Assembly (NCBI RefSeq): GCF_024347375.1
Contig: NZ_AP025470.1
Location: forward strand, 1,798,001 to 1,862,000
DNA length: 64,000 bases
From: Vibrio coralliirubri
GTDB lineage: Bacteria; Pseudomonadota; Gammaproteobacteria; Enterobacterales; Vibrionaceae
Direction of reading: 5' to 3'
Shown here: in pieces, positions 38,844 through 47,655 of the stretch
Layout: each line of letters starts with the position of its first letter
Numbering within the stretch: position 1 is the stretch's first letter
Position numbers and translations under genes: made by a program
The notes under the pieces: model-generated
Told to the model about the DNA's origin: nothing
Seen by the model: the letters and a program-made list of their open reading frames with translations, nothing else
Databases searched by the model: none

Positions 38844-39930
38844 CCAAGGGGTACTCAACGTAAACCTTCATGAGATTTGGTTGTTGATCGACAGCCAAAC
38901 TTTTGGAGGTATAGAAACGCATGTTTTAGAATTAGCACAAGGCCTGATATCTGAAAGCGTTCAGTATTCAGAGGCTGTTAGAGTCGTTCTTTTGACTAAG
39001 TTTAATCCTGAAGCGATCATCGTTGAAAAGTTGAATGCGCTGAACATCCCTTTTAGTTACCTCTCCGATTTAGCCTCATGTTCTGCAGATTCAAATGGCA
39101 ATAGCGCGACACAGCTGAAACGTGCAGTTCAACATTATCAACCAAGGCTTATCCATGCTCATGGTTACAAAGCCAGTTTGGTCAGTAAGTTAATCAAGCT
39201 CCCACCTCGCTTCAACAACACAAAGCAAATCTCCACTTATCACGCTGGTGAAACCCCAACCGGCAAAGTATGGCTTTATGACTGGCTCGACCGTTACAGC
39301 AGCTTTCTTTCTGATCAGTCGCTCGTGGTCAGTGAGAAGATTAAAGCGAAGGTACCGAGCAAGACCTATCAATTGAACAACTTTGTTAAAGTCCCAACTG
39401 GGTTAACAAACTCCCGTTCATCAAGCCCATTCCATGTTGGTTTTGTGGGGCGATTGAGTCATGAAAAAGCGCCGGATCGATTTGTCGCATTAGCCAAACA
39501 GTTTCCTGATGTTCGGTTTGAGCTTTTTGGTGACGGACCAGAAATGGACGTCTTAGTTAAATCGCAGCCTGATAATGTTACCTTTCATGGGCATCAAACC
39601 AATATGGATGACGTCTGGAGCCAAATCGATCTGTTAATCATCCCTTCTCGCTTTGAAGGCTTACCTATGGCGGCATTAGAATCCATGATTCGCGGCATTC
39701 CCGTCCTTGCCACCTCGGTTGGTAACTTGCCTCAACTCATCGATCATCAAGTTAATGGCTACCTCGCCAATTCAGAGGCCGAGCTACAACAGTTTTTATC
39801 TTTGTGGATGTCATTGACGAACGAGCAACGTGACTCTCTCAAGAGTAACGCGATAAAAACCGTCAAAAACCAATACTCTCCACAAGCTGTTGTCCCGCAG
39901 TTGTTGGAAATCTATCAACTCGACCGTTAA
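38824..39930 (+). CDS. sypH: Glycosyltransferase family 4-like, SypH position
   Basis: 368 aa, GT-B fold. N-terminal FGGIETHVLELAQGL and C-terminal GFVGRLSHEKAPDRF, with the donor-site EGLPMAALESMIRG carrying the conserved Glu. Adds a sugar to the lipid-linked repeat unit on the inner face of the membrane. It starts within the last codons of sypG. The ribosome site is poor, so coupling to sypG is likely. The sypH name rests on order, not on a search. Confidence 0.82.
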   Translation: MSTIKPSQGVLNVNLHEIWLLIDSQTFGGIETHVLELAQGLISESVQYSEAVRVVLLTKFNPEAIIVEKLNALNIPFSYLSDLASCSADSNGNSATQLKRAVQHYQPRLIHAHGYKASLVSKLIKLPPRFNNTKQISTYHAGETPTGKVWLYDWLDRYSSFLSDQSLVVSEKIKAKVPSKTYQLNNFVKVPTGLTNSRSSSPFHVGFVGRLSHEKAPDRFVALAKQFPDVRFELFGDGPEMDVLVKSQPDNVTFHGHQTNMDDVWSQIDLLIIPSRFEGLPMAALESMIRGIPVLATSVGNLPQLIDHQVNGYLANSEAELQQFLSLWMSLTNEQRDSLKSNAIKTVKNQYSPQAVVPQLLEIYQLDR

Positions 39931-39999
39931 TACTCGTCTTAGTAGTTAACTGGTTATTTGGGCTTGATGATTTAAGTGCTTTAGTCAGTTTTATACTGA

Positions 40000-40014
40000 T
40001 TCTCAAAATGACAA
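40000..40014 (+). promoter_or_regulatory. TTCTCA box upstream of sypL (SypG-type site)
   Basis: TTCTCAAAATGACAA, 72 bases before the -24 element of the next promoter; same TTCTCA-N3-TG form as the sypA and sypP boxes. Confidence 0.68.
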
Positions 40015-40085
40015 CACTCACCTCAAGGCTAAGCCCTCACTTAATAATCCAACAGTAAATCAGTTAGTTAAACAAAATGCATAAC

Positions 40086-40101
40086 TGGCACTCACTTTGC
40101 A
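40086..40101 (+). promoter_or_regulatory. Sigma-54 promoter of sypLMNO
   Basis: TGGCACTCACTTTGCA is a perfect -24 TGGCAC / -12 TTGCA with correct spacing, 81 bases before the sypL start. A 14-codon leader frame (MKSLFANRGHNGQP, 40151-40195) overlaps the sypL start in another frame; it may be chance. Confidence 0.85.
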
Positions 40102-40181
40102 ATCTTTAACATCAGGCGTAACTACGTCTTAAAAGATTACGAGCCGAGTCATGAAAAGTTTATTTGCCAATAGAGGTCACA

Positions 40182-41558
40182 ATGGTCAACCCTGAAGCCA
40201 ATAGATTGCCAGTCATCATCACGATCAGCACCTTGTGTGTTGGGCTTGGTGTTGTTTGGTACTTTGTGCCTCATCCCGCTGTCATTGTGGCCCTCGCTCT
40301 TGTGCCATTGGCCGGGTTATTCGTGTTAAACAAGACATTCTGGTTAGTTCTATTGTTCGTTGTCTTTTCATTTTTCCGAATTCACGAAGCCATACCCCAG
40401 CTCTATTCGTTAAAAATTCCTCTGATGCTCTCATTAGGTGCTCTGTCAGCTCTGCTCTGGCATGCATTAATCAGTAAAGAGCTTAAAATCTTCTGGCACC
40501 CTTGTTTAAATTGGCTCGCCATATTTTGGGTATTGGTTTTCATTGGTATTATCTTCGCGTCCAACAGGCCCATAGCACTGGCAGAATTCAAAGGCGTTTA
40601 TTGGAAAATCATCGTGATGACGCTTGCGATTACTTGGCTAGTAAATACCACTGAAAATCTCGCAAAAACCGCGATGACGATTATCTACGCTGGCGCTTTA
40701 GTCAGCTCTATTGCCGTGTACAACTCAGTAAATGGTATTGGGCTTGTCGAGGGCTCACGCGTGACTATTGGCCGCGATTTTGGCTCTATGTTAGGTGACC
40801 CGAACGACCTAGCACTGGTACTGATGTTCCCACTCGCCTTTACGATAAGCCAAGCCACCACGACTGGCATCTCACGATCCAAACGTTTAATCAGTGCCTT
40901 AGTCTGTCTGTTACTGCTCGCCGCCATTATTGCCACTCAAAGCCGTGGCGGATTACTGGGTTGTATTGCGGTGATTGGTATTTTTGCGTGGAAACTAGTG
41001 CGCTCTAAAGTCCTCTTAATCTCGGTAGGAACTGTCGCAGCCGTGGTGCTCTACTTGGTTGCTGGGATCTCAGACAGGTCTTCTGGTGGTGCCGCTGAAC
41101 AAGGTATCGATGAATCTGCAATGGGGCGAATCTATGCATGGGAAGCAGCAGTAAAAATGGCAGTTGAGAATCCACTGACTGGCGTAGGGTTGAACAACTT
41201 CTTCTCGAACTACTTCTTTTACAGCTCGCACTGGGACGGGCTGAATCACGCCGTTCACAGTACTTGGTTTGGTGTGTTGGCAGAAACAGGTTTTATTGGT
41301 CTGATCATTTTTGTTTGTCTTATCGTTTCTTTGATCAAAACCTCTCGCTCTACGCTCGCGAGATTAAAAAACTCGACCACAGAAATCGCACCTGAACTTA
41401 ACGCGGTCGCCTATGCGATCTATGCAGGTCTGATTGGCACAATCGTGTCGGGGACATTTTTGACTCAAGGCTTCAACTGGCCGATCTATATCCTCGCAGC
41501 ACTCACAGTTTGCGTCTCAAACGTATCTCAAACTGCCTGTCAAAATGAGAAAACCTAA
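40182..41558 (+). CDS. sypL: O-antigen ligase/polymerase-like membrane protein SypL
   Basis: 458 aa from ATG 40182 (AGAGG before it). About 11-12 hydrophobic helices, with a large periplasmic loop near the C-terminal third that holds the Wzy_C/WaaL signature (PLTGVGLNNF, then HAVHSTWFGVLAETGFIG). Expected to polymerise repeat units on the periplasmic side. First gene of the sypLMNO unit behind the sigma-54 promoter. A separate Wzx flippase gene (sypK position) is not present in this window. Confidence 0.85.
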   Translation: MVNPEANRLPVIITISTLCVGLGVVWYFVPHPAVIVALALVPLAGLFVLNKTFWLVLLFVVFSFFRIHEAIPQLYSLKIPLMLSLGALSALLWHALISKELKIFWHPCLNWLAIFWVLVFIGIIFASNRPIALAEFKGVYWKIIVMTLAITWLVNTTENLAKTAMTIIYAGALVSSIAVYNSVNGIGLVEGSRVTIGRDFGSMLGDPNDLALVLMFPLAFTISQATTTGISRSKRLISALVCLLLLAAIIATQSRGGLLGCIAVIGIFAWKLVRSKVLLISVGTVAAVVLYLVAGISDRSSGGAAEQGIDESAMGRIYAWEAAVKMAVENPLTGVGLNNFFSNYFFYSSHWDGLNHAVHSTWFGVLAETGFIGLIIFVCLIVSLIKTSRSTLARLKNSTTEIAPELNAVAYAIYAGLIGTIVSGTFLTQGFNWPIYILAALTVCVSNVSQTACQNEKT

Positions 41559-41650
41559 AGGCAACATTTTAACTCCTTGAAATTATTGCATTTATTAAGT
41601 GGCACAGTATATGAAAGTACTTCTATATAACAAAATAGAGGATTTTCATT

Positions 41651-42436
41651 ATGACGTCAGTATCTATACATCAATTCAAACATTGGCTTAAGTTTCATCC
41701 TAATTCTCGAATTAGAAATGTGTTTTTCATTTTGAAAGACATCAGAAGCGCAGAGCTACCTACCCCTCAAATACTCAATCGTTGCCTGTATCAAGCGCAC
41801 AAGTTAGTGGTGAGTTTGGTTTCTGGCTTTACTCGATTCTTCTACTGGACACCCGCTTTCAAAGGTCGTGTGGCTCAATGTGGTAAGCGCCTGTATTTGT
41901 ATGGTGGACTGCCTTTCGTCAGTGGTCCGGTGCAAATTTCGATTGGAGACAACTGCCGTATCTCTGGCCACACGACATTCTCTGGTTGTACTCAGCCACT
42001 TGAAGGCTTGGAACACCCACTATTGTCGATTGGCAACAACGTCGACATCGGTTGGCAGTCGACTATCGCTGTTGGAGGTAAAGTGGTTATCTCTGACAAC
42101 GTACGAATCGCAGGCGGCGCTTTTCTATTTGGATACTCTGGACACCCGCTTGATGCAAAGCGCCGAGCGTTAGGTGAAGGCGATGACCCTCAGCAAATCG
42201 GCGACATCATTCTTGAGCCCGATGTATGGCTGGGCACGAATGTTACCGTTAAAGGTGGCGTAACCATCGGCGAAGGTGCCGTTATAGCCGCAGGCAGCGT
42301 AGTAACAAAGAATATCCCGGCCTTCGCAATCGCAGGCGGTAACCCAGCTCGAGTTGTCGGTCACATTAAACCCATTGAAGTGACAGAATCCGATATGTTC
42401 GATTCGTTAGAGACTCATGGAGGTGACCATGCGTGA
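41651..42436 (+). CDS. sypM: Hexapeptide-repeat O-acetyltransferase SypM
   Basis: 261 aa. N-terminal 90 residues are helical and basic. From about 95 it is a left-handed beta-helix with isoleucine-patch hexapeptides (ISIGDNCRISGHTTF, LSIGNNVDIGWQSTI, VWLGTNVTVKGGVTIGEGAVI). Likely acetylates a sugar of the polymer or a precursor. A weak TGGCAC-like -24 element (41600) lies in the 92-base gap before it, with a TTCTCA-N3-TG box on the minus strand inside the sypL end (41538-41552). It overlaps sypN by 8 bases. Confidence 0.85.
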   Translation: MTSVSIHQFKHWLKFHPNSRIRNVFFILKDIRSAELPTPQILNRCLYQAHKLVVSLVSGFTRFFYWTPAFKGRVAQCGKRLYLYGGLPFVSGPVQISIGDNCRISGHTTFSGCTQPLEGLEHPLLSIGNNVDIGWQSTIAVGGKVVISDNVRIAGGAFLFGYSGHPLDAKRRALGEGDDPQQIGDIILEPDVWLGTNVTVKGGVTIGEGAVIAAGSVVTKNIPAFAIAGGNPARVVGHIKPIEVTESDMFDSLETHGGDHA

Positions 42437-43547
42437 TTTAATCGTATTTGGTGAAGACTTTGGTGGCCTACCTTCATCGACTCAACATTTAGTTCGTCAC
42501 CTTGCTAAGCAACACAAAGTCTTATGGGTCAACTCTATTGGCCTAAGACAACCGAAGCTGTCCGCCAAAGATGTAAGCCGAGCGTTCAACAAGTTGTTTG
42601 GTAAAACCAAGGCCGTTACTCAAAACATGCTCGACTCTGAGGGACACGACAACATTACTATCGTTAACTTAAAGACAATCCCTGCGCCTGCTTCTAAATT
42701 TTCTAGAAAGTTGGCTCAGCAAATGATGTTGCACCAACTAAAACCAGTGATTGCAGAGCTTAATCTTAACGCGCCTATCCTATGGACTTCTCTTCCGACC
42801 GCTGTTGATTTGTGCGGACACTTAGGCGAGTCATCTGTGGTTTATTACTGCGGTGATGATTTTAGCGCGCTGGCTGGTGTTGATCATGAAACCGTTGCAC
42901 AGCACGAATCGGAACTGATCGATAAATCGACGCTTATATTCGCGTCTAGCAAAAAATTGATGGATAAATTTCCAAAGCATAAAGCGCACTTGTTAGCACA
43001 TGGTGTCGACGTAAACCTGTTTTCAACACCCGTACCAAGAGCAAAAGATTTACCAAGCAACCACCGCCCTATTGCTGGTTTTTATGGCAGCCTTTCTAAA
43101 TGGCTTGATTATGAAATGATTGATCATGTTGCGAATGCGATGCCGGAATGGGACTTTGTTTTCATTGGTCCAAACGAGCTTGATACGCTCATGCTGCCTA
43201 AGTTGAGTAACGTTCATTACCTTGGTCCTCGTCCACACCACACGCTACCAAGCTATTCTCAACACTGGGATGTGAGCTTGTTGCCGTTTGTTGATAACGA
43301 GCAGATCCGAGCTTGTAGCCCACTCAAACTAATGGAATACCTTGCGGCTGGCACACCCATTATCACAACACCGTTCCCTGCTTTGGTTCCATATCAAGAG
43401 CACGTGACCACGGTTGGTAGTGCCAACCAAATGATTTGGGCGCTTGATCATGCACGCCAACTGAGCAATTCACCTATATCTGTCGTCGAACAAGAGAGCT
43501 GGCAGAACCGTGGTAACTTCGTACATTGGATGTTGGAGCTACTATGA
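42429..43547 (+). CDS. sypN: Glycosyltransferase SypN
   Basis: 372 aa from MRDLIVFGED; GGAGG precedes this ATG, which lies inside the sypM end. GT-B type: N-terminal LPSSTQHLVRHLAKQH, middle YYCGDDFSALAGVDH, C-terminal GFYGSLSKWLDYE and ACSPLKLMEYLAAGTPI with the donor-site Glu. The text resembles the TuaH/GumK-like enzymes that use UDP-sugars. It overlaps sypO by 4 bases. Confidence 0.83.
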   Translation: MRDLIVFGEDFGGLPSSTQHLVRHLAKQHKVLWVNSIGLRQPKLSAKDVSRAFNKLFGKTKAVTQNMLDSEGHDNITIVNLKTIPAPASKFSRKLAQQMMLHQLKPVIAELNLNAPILWTSLPTAVDLCGHLGESSVVYYCGDDFSALAGVDHETVAQHESELIDKSTLIFASSKKLMDKFPKHKAHLLAHGVDVNLFSTPVPRAKDLPSNHRPIAGFYGSLSKWLDYEMIDHVANAMPEWDFVFIGPNELDTLMLPKLSNVHYLGPRPHHTLPSYSQHWDVSLLPFVDNEQIRACSPLKLMEYLAAGTPIITTPFPALVPYQEHVTTVGSANQMIWALDHARQLSNSPISVVEQESWQNRGNFVHWMLELL

Positions 43548-44968
43548 ATAATCTGAAATTGCGGTTATTAGTTATCATCAATGCGATGTGGCGCCAACGC
43601 TATGTTATCGTTCTGCCAATGCTTATTTTGCCATTTGTGGGCTTTGGTGTGAGCAAGTTAGCTCCAACTAAATATGACGCGCATACCAGTATGTTGATTC
43701 AAGAAACGGCCAAGATGAATCCATTCTTGGAAGACATCGCCGTTTCTACCATGCTCAAAGACCGACTTAATGCATTGAGAACACTGCTTCACAGTCGACA
43801 TGTGCTTTACTCGGTCGCTGATGAACTGCAATTAACCACGCCAGATATGCCTGAAATTGAGAAACAAGAGATCATTACTGACCTGTCTCAGCGTTTATCG
43901 GTGACTCAGCTTGGGAAAGACTTTCTAAAGATAAGCTTAACCTCCAACACACCAACAGGAATGGAAGAGACGCTGCGCTCGGTGAGTGAACATTTCATTG
44001 AACAGTTGCTCGCGCCGGAACGTTCATCGATTGAAGACTCAAGTAACTTCTTAAAAATTCATATCGACAAACGGAGTGTGGAACTTGAAGAAGCGGAAGA
44101 AGCTTTGGCCTTGTACATGAACGAAAACGTCCAGTCGACACCTGAGGTACAAAGCCAAAGTTTGAATCGCTTAGCGTCACTCAAACAAACACTGGCGGAA
44201 AAAGAGGCAGAGTTATCGGGTGTCGAAAAAAGTTTAGGGTCAATCGACCAACAACTTTCACGAACCAACCCTGTGATCGGTAAATTGGAAGACCAGATCA
44301 TCGACATTCGAAGCGACCTAACCTTGTTACAAGCAAAATACACGGACAAACACAGTGCTGTGCAAGCTAAAGTGCGTGAGTTAGACAGACTAGAGAATGA
44401 ACGTAAGAGTTTGCTCGAGGTAACCCAGCCAACGATGAACAGCGACCAGCTTTGGGACATCGCAAGTAGCACGACACTGAACAAACTTTCTGATACCCAA
44501 CCTCTTCTGGTCACTCAATTACACAGCCTACAGCTGGTTCGTGCTCGCTTTGAGTCATTAACCGAAGAGACCAAAAGCCTTCGTACTATGATTTTCGAAT
44601 TAGAACACAAGGCGAATAATTTCGGCGAAAATGCAAAAGAGATGTACCGCCTTAAACGTCAAGTTGAAATCAAACGTCAACTATATGATGAACTGACAGA
44701 GCGTTATGAAATGGCTCAGCTAACGGGTTCGCTTGGTGTATTCGAGCAAAACAAACGTGTGAAGATTATTGATTTGCCTTTCACACCGAGTATCAAATCT
44801 AACATGCCGACTTTTGTCTTTATTCTGGCTGGATTCGTTGCAGGTATCGGATTGGGTGTTGGCTTAGCTGTGTTGTTTGAACTGTTTGACTCTTCAATCA
44901 AACGTAAAGACGAAATCGAAGAGATCTTAGGCGTCCCAGTGATTACGGTGATCCCTAAAATGAGCTAG
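43544..44968 (+). CDS. sypO: Wzz-type chain-length/polymer co-polymerase SypO
   Basis: 474 aa from MNNLKLRLLV (GGAG 5 bases before). TM1 about 22-40, a long periplasmic coiled-coil region (about 130-390), GNVR-like domain, then a Pro-rich TM2 (LPFTPSIKSNMP followed by the membrane helix near 425-447) and a short cytoplasmic end. It sets polymer length and should contact SypD, which lacks its own membrane part. The spacer after it carries an 8 bp tandem repeat and a terminator-like hairpin. Confidence 0.88.
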   Translation: MNNLKLRLLVIINAMWRQRYVIVLPMLILPFVGFGVSKLAPTKYDAHTSMLIQETAKMNPFLEDIAVSTMLKDRLNALRTLLHSRHVLYSVADELQLTTPDMPEIEKQEIITDLSQRLSVTQLGKDFLKISLTSNTPTGMEETLRSVSEHFIEQLLAPERSSIEDSSNFLKIHIDKRSVELEEAEEALALYMNENVQSTPEVQSQSLNRLASLKQTLAEKEAELSGVEKSLGSIDQQLSRTNPVIGKLEDQIIDIRSDLTLLQAKYTDKHSAVQAKVRELDRLENERKSLLEVTQPTMNSDQLWDIASSTTLNKLSDTQPLLVTQLHSLQLVRARFESLTEETKSLRTMIFELEHKANNFGENAKEMYRLKRQVEIKRQLYDELTERYEMAQLTGSLGVFEQNKRVKIIDLPFTPSIKSNMPTFVFILAGFVAGIGLGVGLAVLFELFDSSIKRKDEIEEILGVPVITVIPKMS

Positions 44969-44996
44969 TCAGCCTCAAAGCCATAATTTGACTTGC

Positions 44997-45060
44997 TAGC
45001 TTCTTAGCTTTCTAATTTCCTAGCTTCCTAGCTTCCTAGCTTCCTAGCTTCCTAGCTTCC
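44997..45060. repeat. 8 bp VNTR (TAGCTTCC) between sypO and sypP
   Basis: Eight head-to-tail 8-mers: three degenerate (44997-45020) then five perfect copies of TAGCTTCC (45021-45060). Non-coding, between the sypO stop and the sypP control region. Confidence 0.95.
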
Positions 45061-45068
45061 TAGAGCAA

Positions 45069-45100
45069 AACGCCAACACTCGCTTGGCGTTGTGTTTGTT
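45069..45100 (+). terminator. Probable terminator after sypLMNO
   Basis: AACGCCAA / TTGGCGTT stem (45069-45076 with 45084-45091), 7-base loop, followed by TGTTTGTTT. The T tract is broken, so strength is uncertain. Confidence 0.6.
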
Positions 45101-45181
45101 TAAGGCCCCAATTATTAATCCCACTTTCGATTTACCCAAGCCCTATGATTCAAACTGCCATTCAATCGTATTTTGTTTTGA

Positions 45182-45196
45182 TTCCCATTTTGAGAA
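45182..45196 (-). promoter_or_regulatory. TTCTCA box upstream of sypP (SypG-type site)
   Basis: On the minus strand TTCTCAAAATGGGAA, about 59 bases before the sigma-54 promoter. It shares TTCTCAAAATG with the sypL box. Confidence 0.68.
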
Positions 45197-45254
45197 ATGA
45201 AAACCGCCCTAGAACAAAACGACTTAAACAACTGAAAAATAAAGATTATTTAAT

Positions 45255-45270
45255 TGGCACAACTCCTGCA
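45255..45270 (+). promoter_or_regulatory. Sigma-54 promoter of sypPQR
   Basis: TGGCACAACTCCTGCA: perfect -24, -12 with C for the first T of TTGCA. It lies 92 bases before the chosen sypP start, which argues against any upstream start. Confidence 0.78.
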
Positions 45271-45361
45271 ACCTCCTTGTGTAGATAAACGTTTTAAAGA
45301 AGTTACTTCAAGAGAAACGTCAGAAAGGCGAAACAAGAATTATAAAGGCAGGGTCCAAACT

Positions 45362-46462
45362 ATGAATACGCATTTAACGAAGCATGGCAAAAAGATCATA
45401 CACGTTGTTCAGCACCTTGCACCGGGTGGATTAGAAACCCTAACTCTGGATTTGCTGCGCCTTGCTAAACCAACAGACCAAGTATTGATTGTCAGTTTAG
45501 AAGGTACAAAACAAGAGTCTATAAACAACTGGCCGAAGCTAGAGCCATACAAAGAGCAAATCGTCTTTTTGGATAAAGCACCAGGCGTACAATTCAATAT
45601 CATTATTAAGCTAATTAAAGCCTTCAATGCGATTCGCCCTGATGTTGTTCATACTCATCATATAGGCCCACTGTTATACGCTGGTTATGCCGCTCGCGTA
45701 ACAGGGGTTCCAACTCGAATCCATACCGAACATGACGCTTGGCATCTGAACAACAACAAACGTCGTCGATTACAAGCGCTTGCTTTAAAGGCCGCTCAAC
45801 CAACATTAGTTGCCGACGCAACACGTGTTTATAACCAACTACGCACCGCTTTTTCTTATGAAAACATCATTACCATCAAAAACGGCGTCGATTGTGAGAA
45901 GTTTAAGCCAATGTCGAAAGACCAAGCGAGAGCAAGCCTAAACCTGCCGACAGACAAACACATCATCGGTTGTGCAGGTCGACTAGAACATGTCAAAGGC
46001 CAAGACCAACTTATTAAAGCACTGACTCTTTTACCTGAAAACATGGTTGTCGTATTGGCTGGCGGCGGTACTAAACGCAATCAACTAGAGCAACTGACTA
46101 GCCGCTTGAATCTGAATGACCGAGTGATCTTTCTTGGCCTAGTTGAAGACATGACCACGTTTTACGGAGCGTTGGATACCTTCTGCCTACCTTCACGCCA
46201 TGAAGGTCTGCCGCTTTCTACACTCGAAGCTCAAGCATGCAATATCCCAACCGTCGCAATGGACGTTGGCGCTGTCGATGAAACCTTGTGCCCAATCAGC
46301 GGAACGCTCGTTAAAAAAGGCAGCATTACAGGGTTAGCCAATGCCTTGTTAGAGACTCAAAATGAACGCTTTTTATCACCTCGACGTTACGTTCTTGAGA
46401 ACTTCGACATCATCAAAATGGTTTCGTCTTACAACGATATCTCGGAAGGAGCTTACGCATGA
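45362..46462 (+). CDS. sypP: Glycosyltransferase SypP
   Basis: 366 aa from MNTHLTKHGK. The reading frame extends upstream to a TTG, but that would place the start on the sigma-54 promoter. GT4-type: APGGLETLTLDLLRLA at the start, HTHHIGPLLYAGYAA, IIGCAGRLEHVKGQDQLIKA, and PSRHEGLPLSTLEAQA with the donor-site Glu. Builds the repeat unit. It overlaps sypQ by 4 bases (ATGA). Confidence 0.86.
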   Translation: MNTHLTKHGKKIIHVVQHLAPGGLETLTLDLLRLAKPTDQVLIVSLEGTKQESINNWPKLEPYKEQIVFLDKAPGVQFNIIIKLIKAFNAIRPDVVHTHHIGPLLYAGYAARVTGVPTRIHTEHDAWHLNNNKRRRLQALALKAAQPTLVADATRVYNQLRTAFSYENIITIKNGVDCEKFKPMSKDQARASLNLPTDKHIIGCAGRLEHVKGQDQLIKALTLLPENMVVVLAGGGTKRNQLEQLTSRLNLNDRVIFLGLVEDMTTFYGALDTFCLPSRHEGLPLSTLEAQACNIPTVAMDVGAVDETLCPISGTLVKKGSITGLANALLETQNERFLSPRRYVLENFDIIKMVSSYNDISEGAYA

Positions 46463-47646
46463 TCGATTGGTTACTTGCGGGACTTTGTTTGTTTTCAGGT
46501 GCGTTGATTGTCTATCATCACGCAGCCTACCCTTTGTTACTGCGTTGGTATGCTAAAAGCCACCCTGCACGTCAAGTTGAAGAGAGTCATCGTTGTTACA
46601 AAGAGGAACAGCGAGATTGCACCTTACCGACCATCACCGTTCTTGTTCCTGCATTTAACGAAGAACAGTGGATCGCAGACAAAATTCGTAACCTTGCTTC
46701 ACTCGATTACCCAAAAAAGAAGCTAAAAGTGATTATTGCTTGTGACGGTTGCACTGATAATACAGTGGCAATTGCACAAATGACCATTCAAGAAGCGATG
46801 TGCAGTGATGTTTATTTTGAGATACATGACCATCAAGTAAACCGAGGTAAAGTCGCGATTGTTAATGAAGAAGTGACGCGAATAACCAGTGATATTACAG
46901 CGATGAGTGATGTTTCTGCCCTTATTTCATTGGATGCGTTGCTTATAGCCGCCGCTCATTTTGAAAGTGACAAGGTTGGAGTGGTAAACGCAACCTATCA
47001 ACTTTGTCCAACAGGCAATGAAGGCGAAAACACGTATTGGCAGTACCAAACCGCGGTTAAAGAGTCAGAGGCTTCATTAGGTTCTAGCTTGGGTTCTCAT
47101 GGCGCTTTCTACTTGTTTAGAACACACCTGTTTGAACTGCTTCCACTCAACACTATTAATGATGATTTCATCTTACCGATGCAAATCGTTAAACAAGGTT
47201 ACATCGCAGAATACGAAACCCAAATGGTGGCATTAGAGCTAGAGGAATCAAACCTAGAAACAGACTTCAAAAGAAGACTTCGTATTTCAGCGGGCAACAT
47301 GCAACAAGCGATTCGATTATTTGGCTTGTTCAGCCCAAAGTTCAAAGGCATCGCGTTTGCGTTCTTTTCAGGAAAAGGACTTCGCCTACTCACTCCCTAT
47401 TTAATGATTGTGTGCTTAGTGTGCTCAATCTTACTTAGCAACTACTTGGTATTTGCAGCGCTGTTATGGGCTCAAGTTGCCGTTTATACCATTGGCGTAC
47501 TTGGTTGCATCCTGCCAAAGCGTCTAATAAACAAACCTATTTCATTAATCTCTTATTTGATAGTTGGACATTATGCCAACTTCATTGGTGGTATTCGTTA
47601 CCTAATCGGACTAGAAAACTCACCTTGGACACGAGCGAATCATTAA
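46459..47646 (+). CDS. sypQ: Membrane glycosyltransferase family 2, SypQ
   Basis: 395 aa. N-terminal TM (about 5-25), GT-A domain (VLVPAFNEEQWIADKI, IIACDGCTDNT, then the metal-site region AMSDVSALI, and LPLNTINDDFILPMQIV), and C-terminal membrane helices (about 310-375). The DxD-like motif is S-D-V-S here, as in some GT2 synthases. Expected to act at the membrane on the lipid-linked sugar. Confidence 0.86.
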   Translation: MIDWLLAGLCLFSGALIVYHHAAYPLLLRWYAKSHPARQVEESHRCYKEEQRDCTLPTITVLVPAFNEEQWIADKIRNLASLDYPKKKLKVIIACDGCTDNTVAIAQMTIQEAMCSDVYFEIHDHQVNRGKVAIVNEEVTRITSDITAMSDVSALISLDALLIAAAHFESDKVGVVNATYQLCPTGNEGENTYWQYQTAVKESEASLGSSLGSHGAFYLFRTHLFELLPLNTINDDFILPMQIVKQGYIAEYETQMVALELEESNLETDFKRRLRISAGNMQQAIRLFGLFSPKFKGIAFAFFSGKGLRLLTPYLMIVCLVCSILLSNYLVFAALLWAQVAVYTIGVLGCILPKRLINKPISLISYLIVGHYANFIGGIRYLIGLENSPWTRANH

Positions 47647-47655
47647 GGACTTATT

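Noticed and set aside
44997..45060. CRISPR array
   Set aside because: The 8-mers are directly joined with no spacers; it is a simple tandem repeat.
45254..45361. Upstream TTG start for sypP
   Set aside because: The stretch contains the sigma-54 promoter, so it cannot be translated from that transcript.
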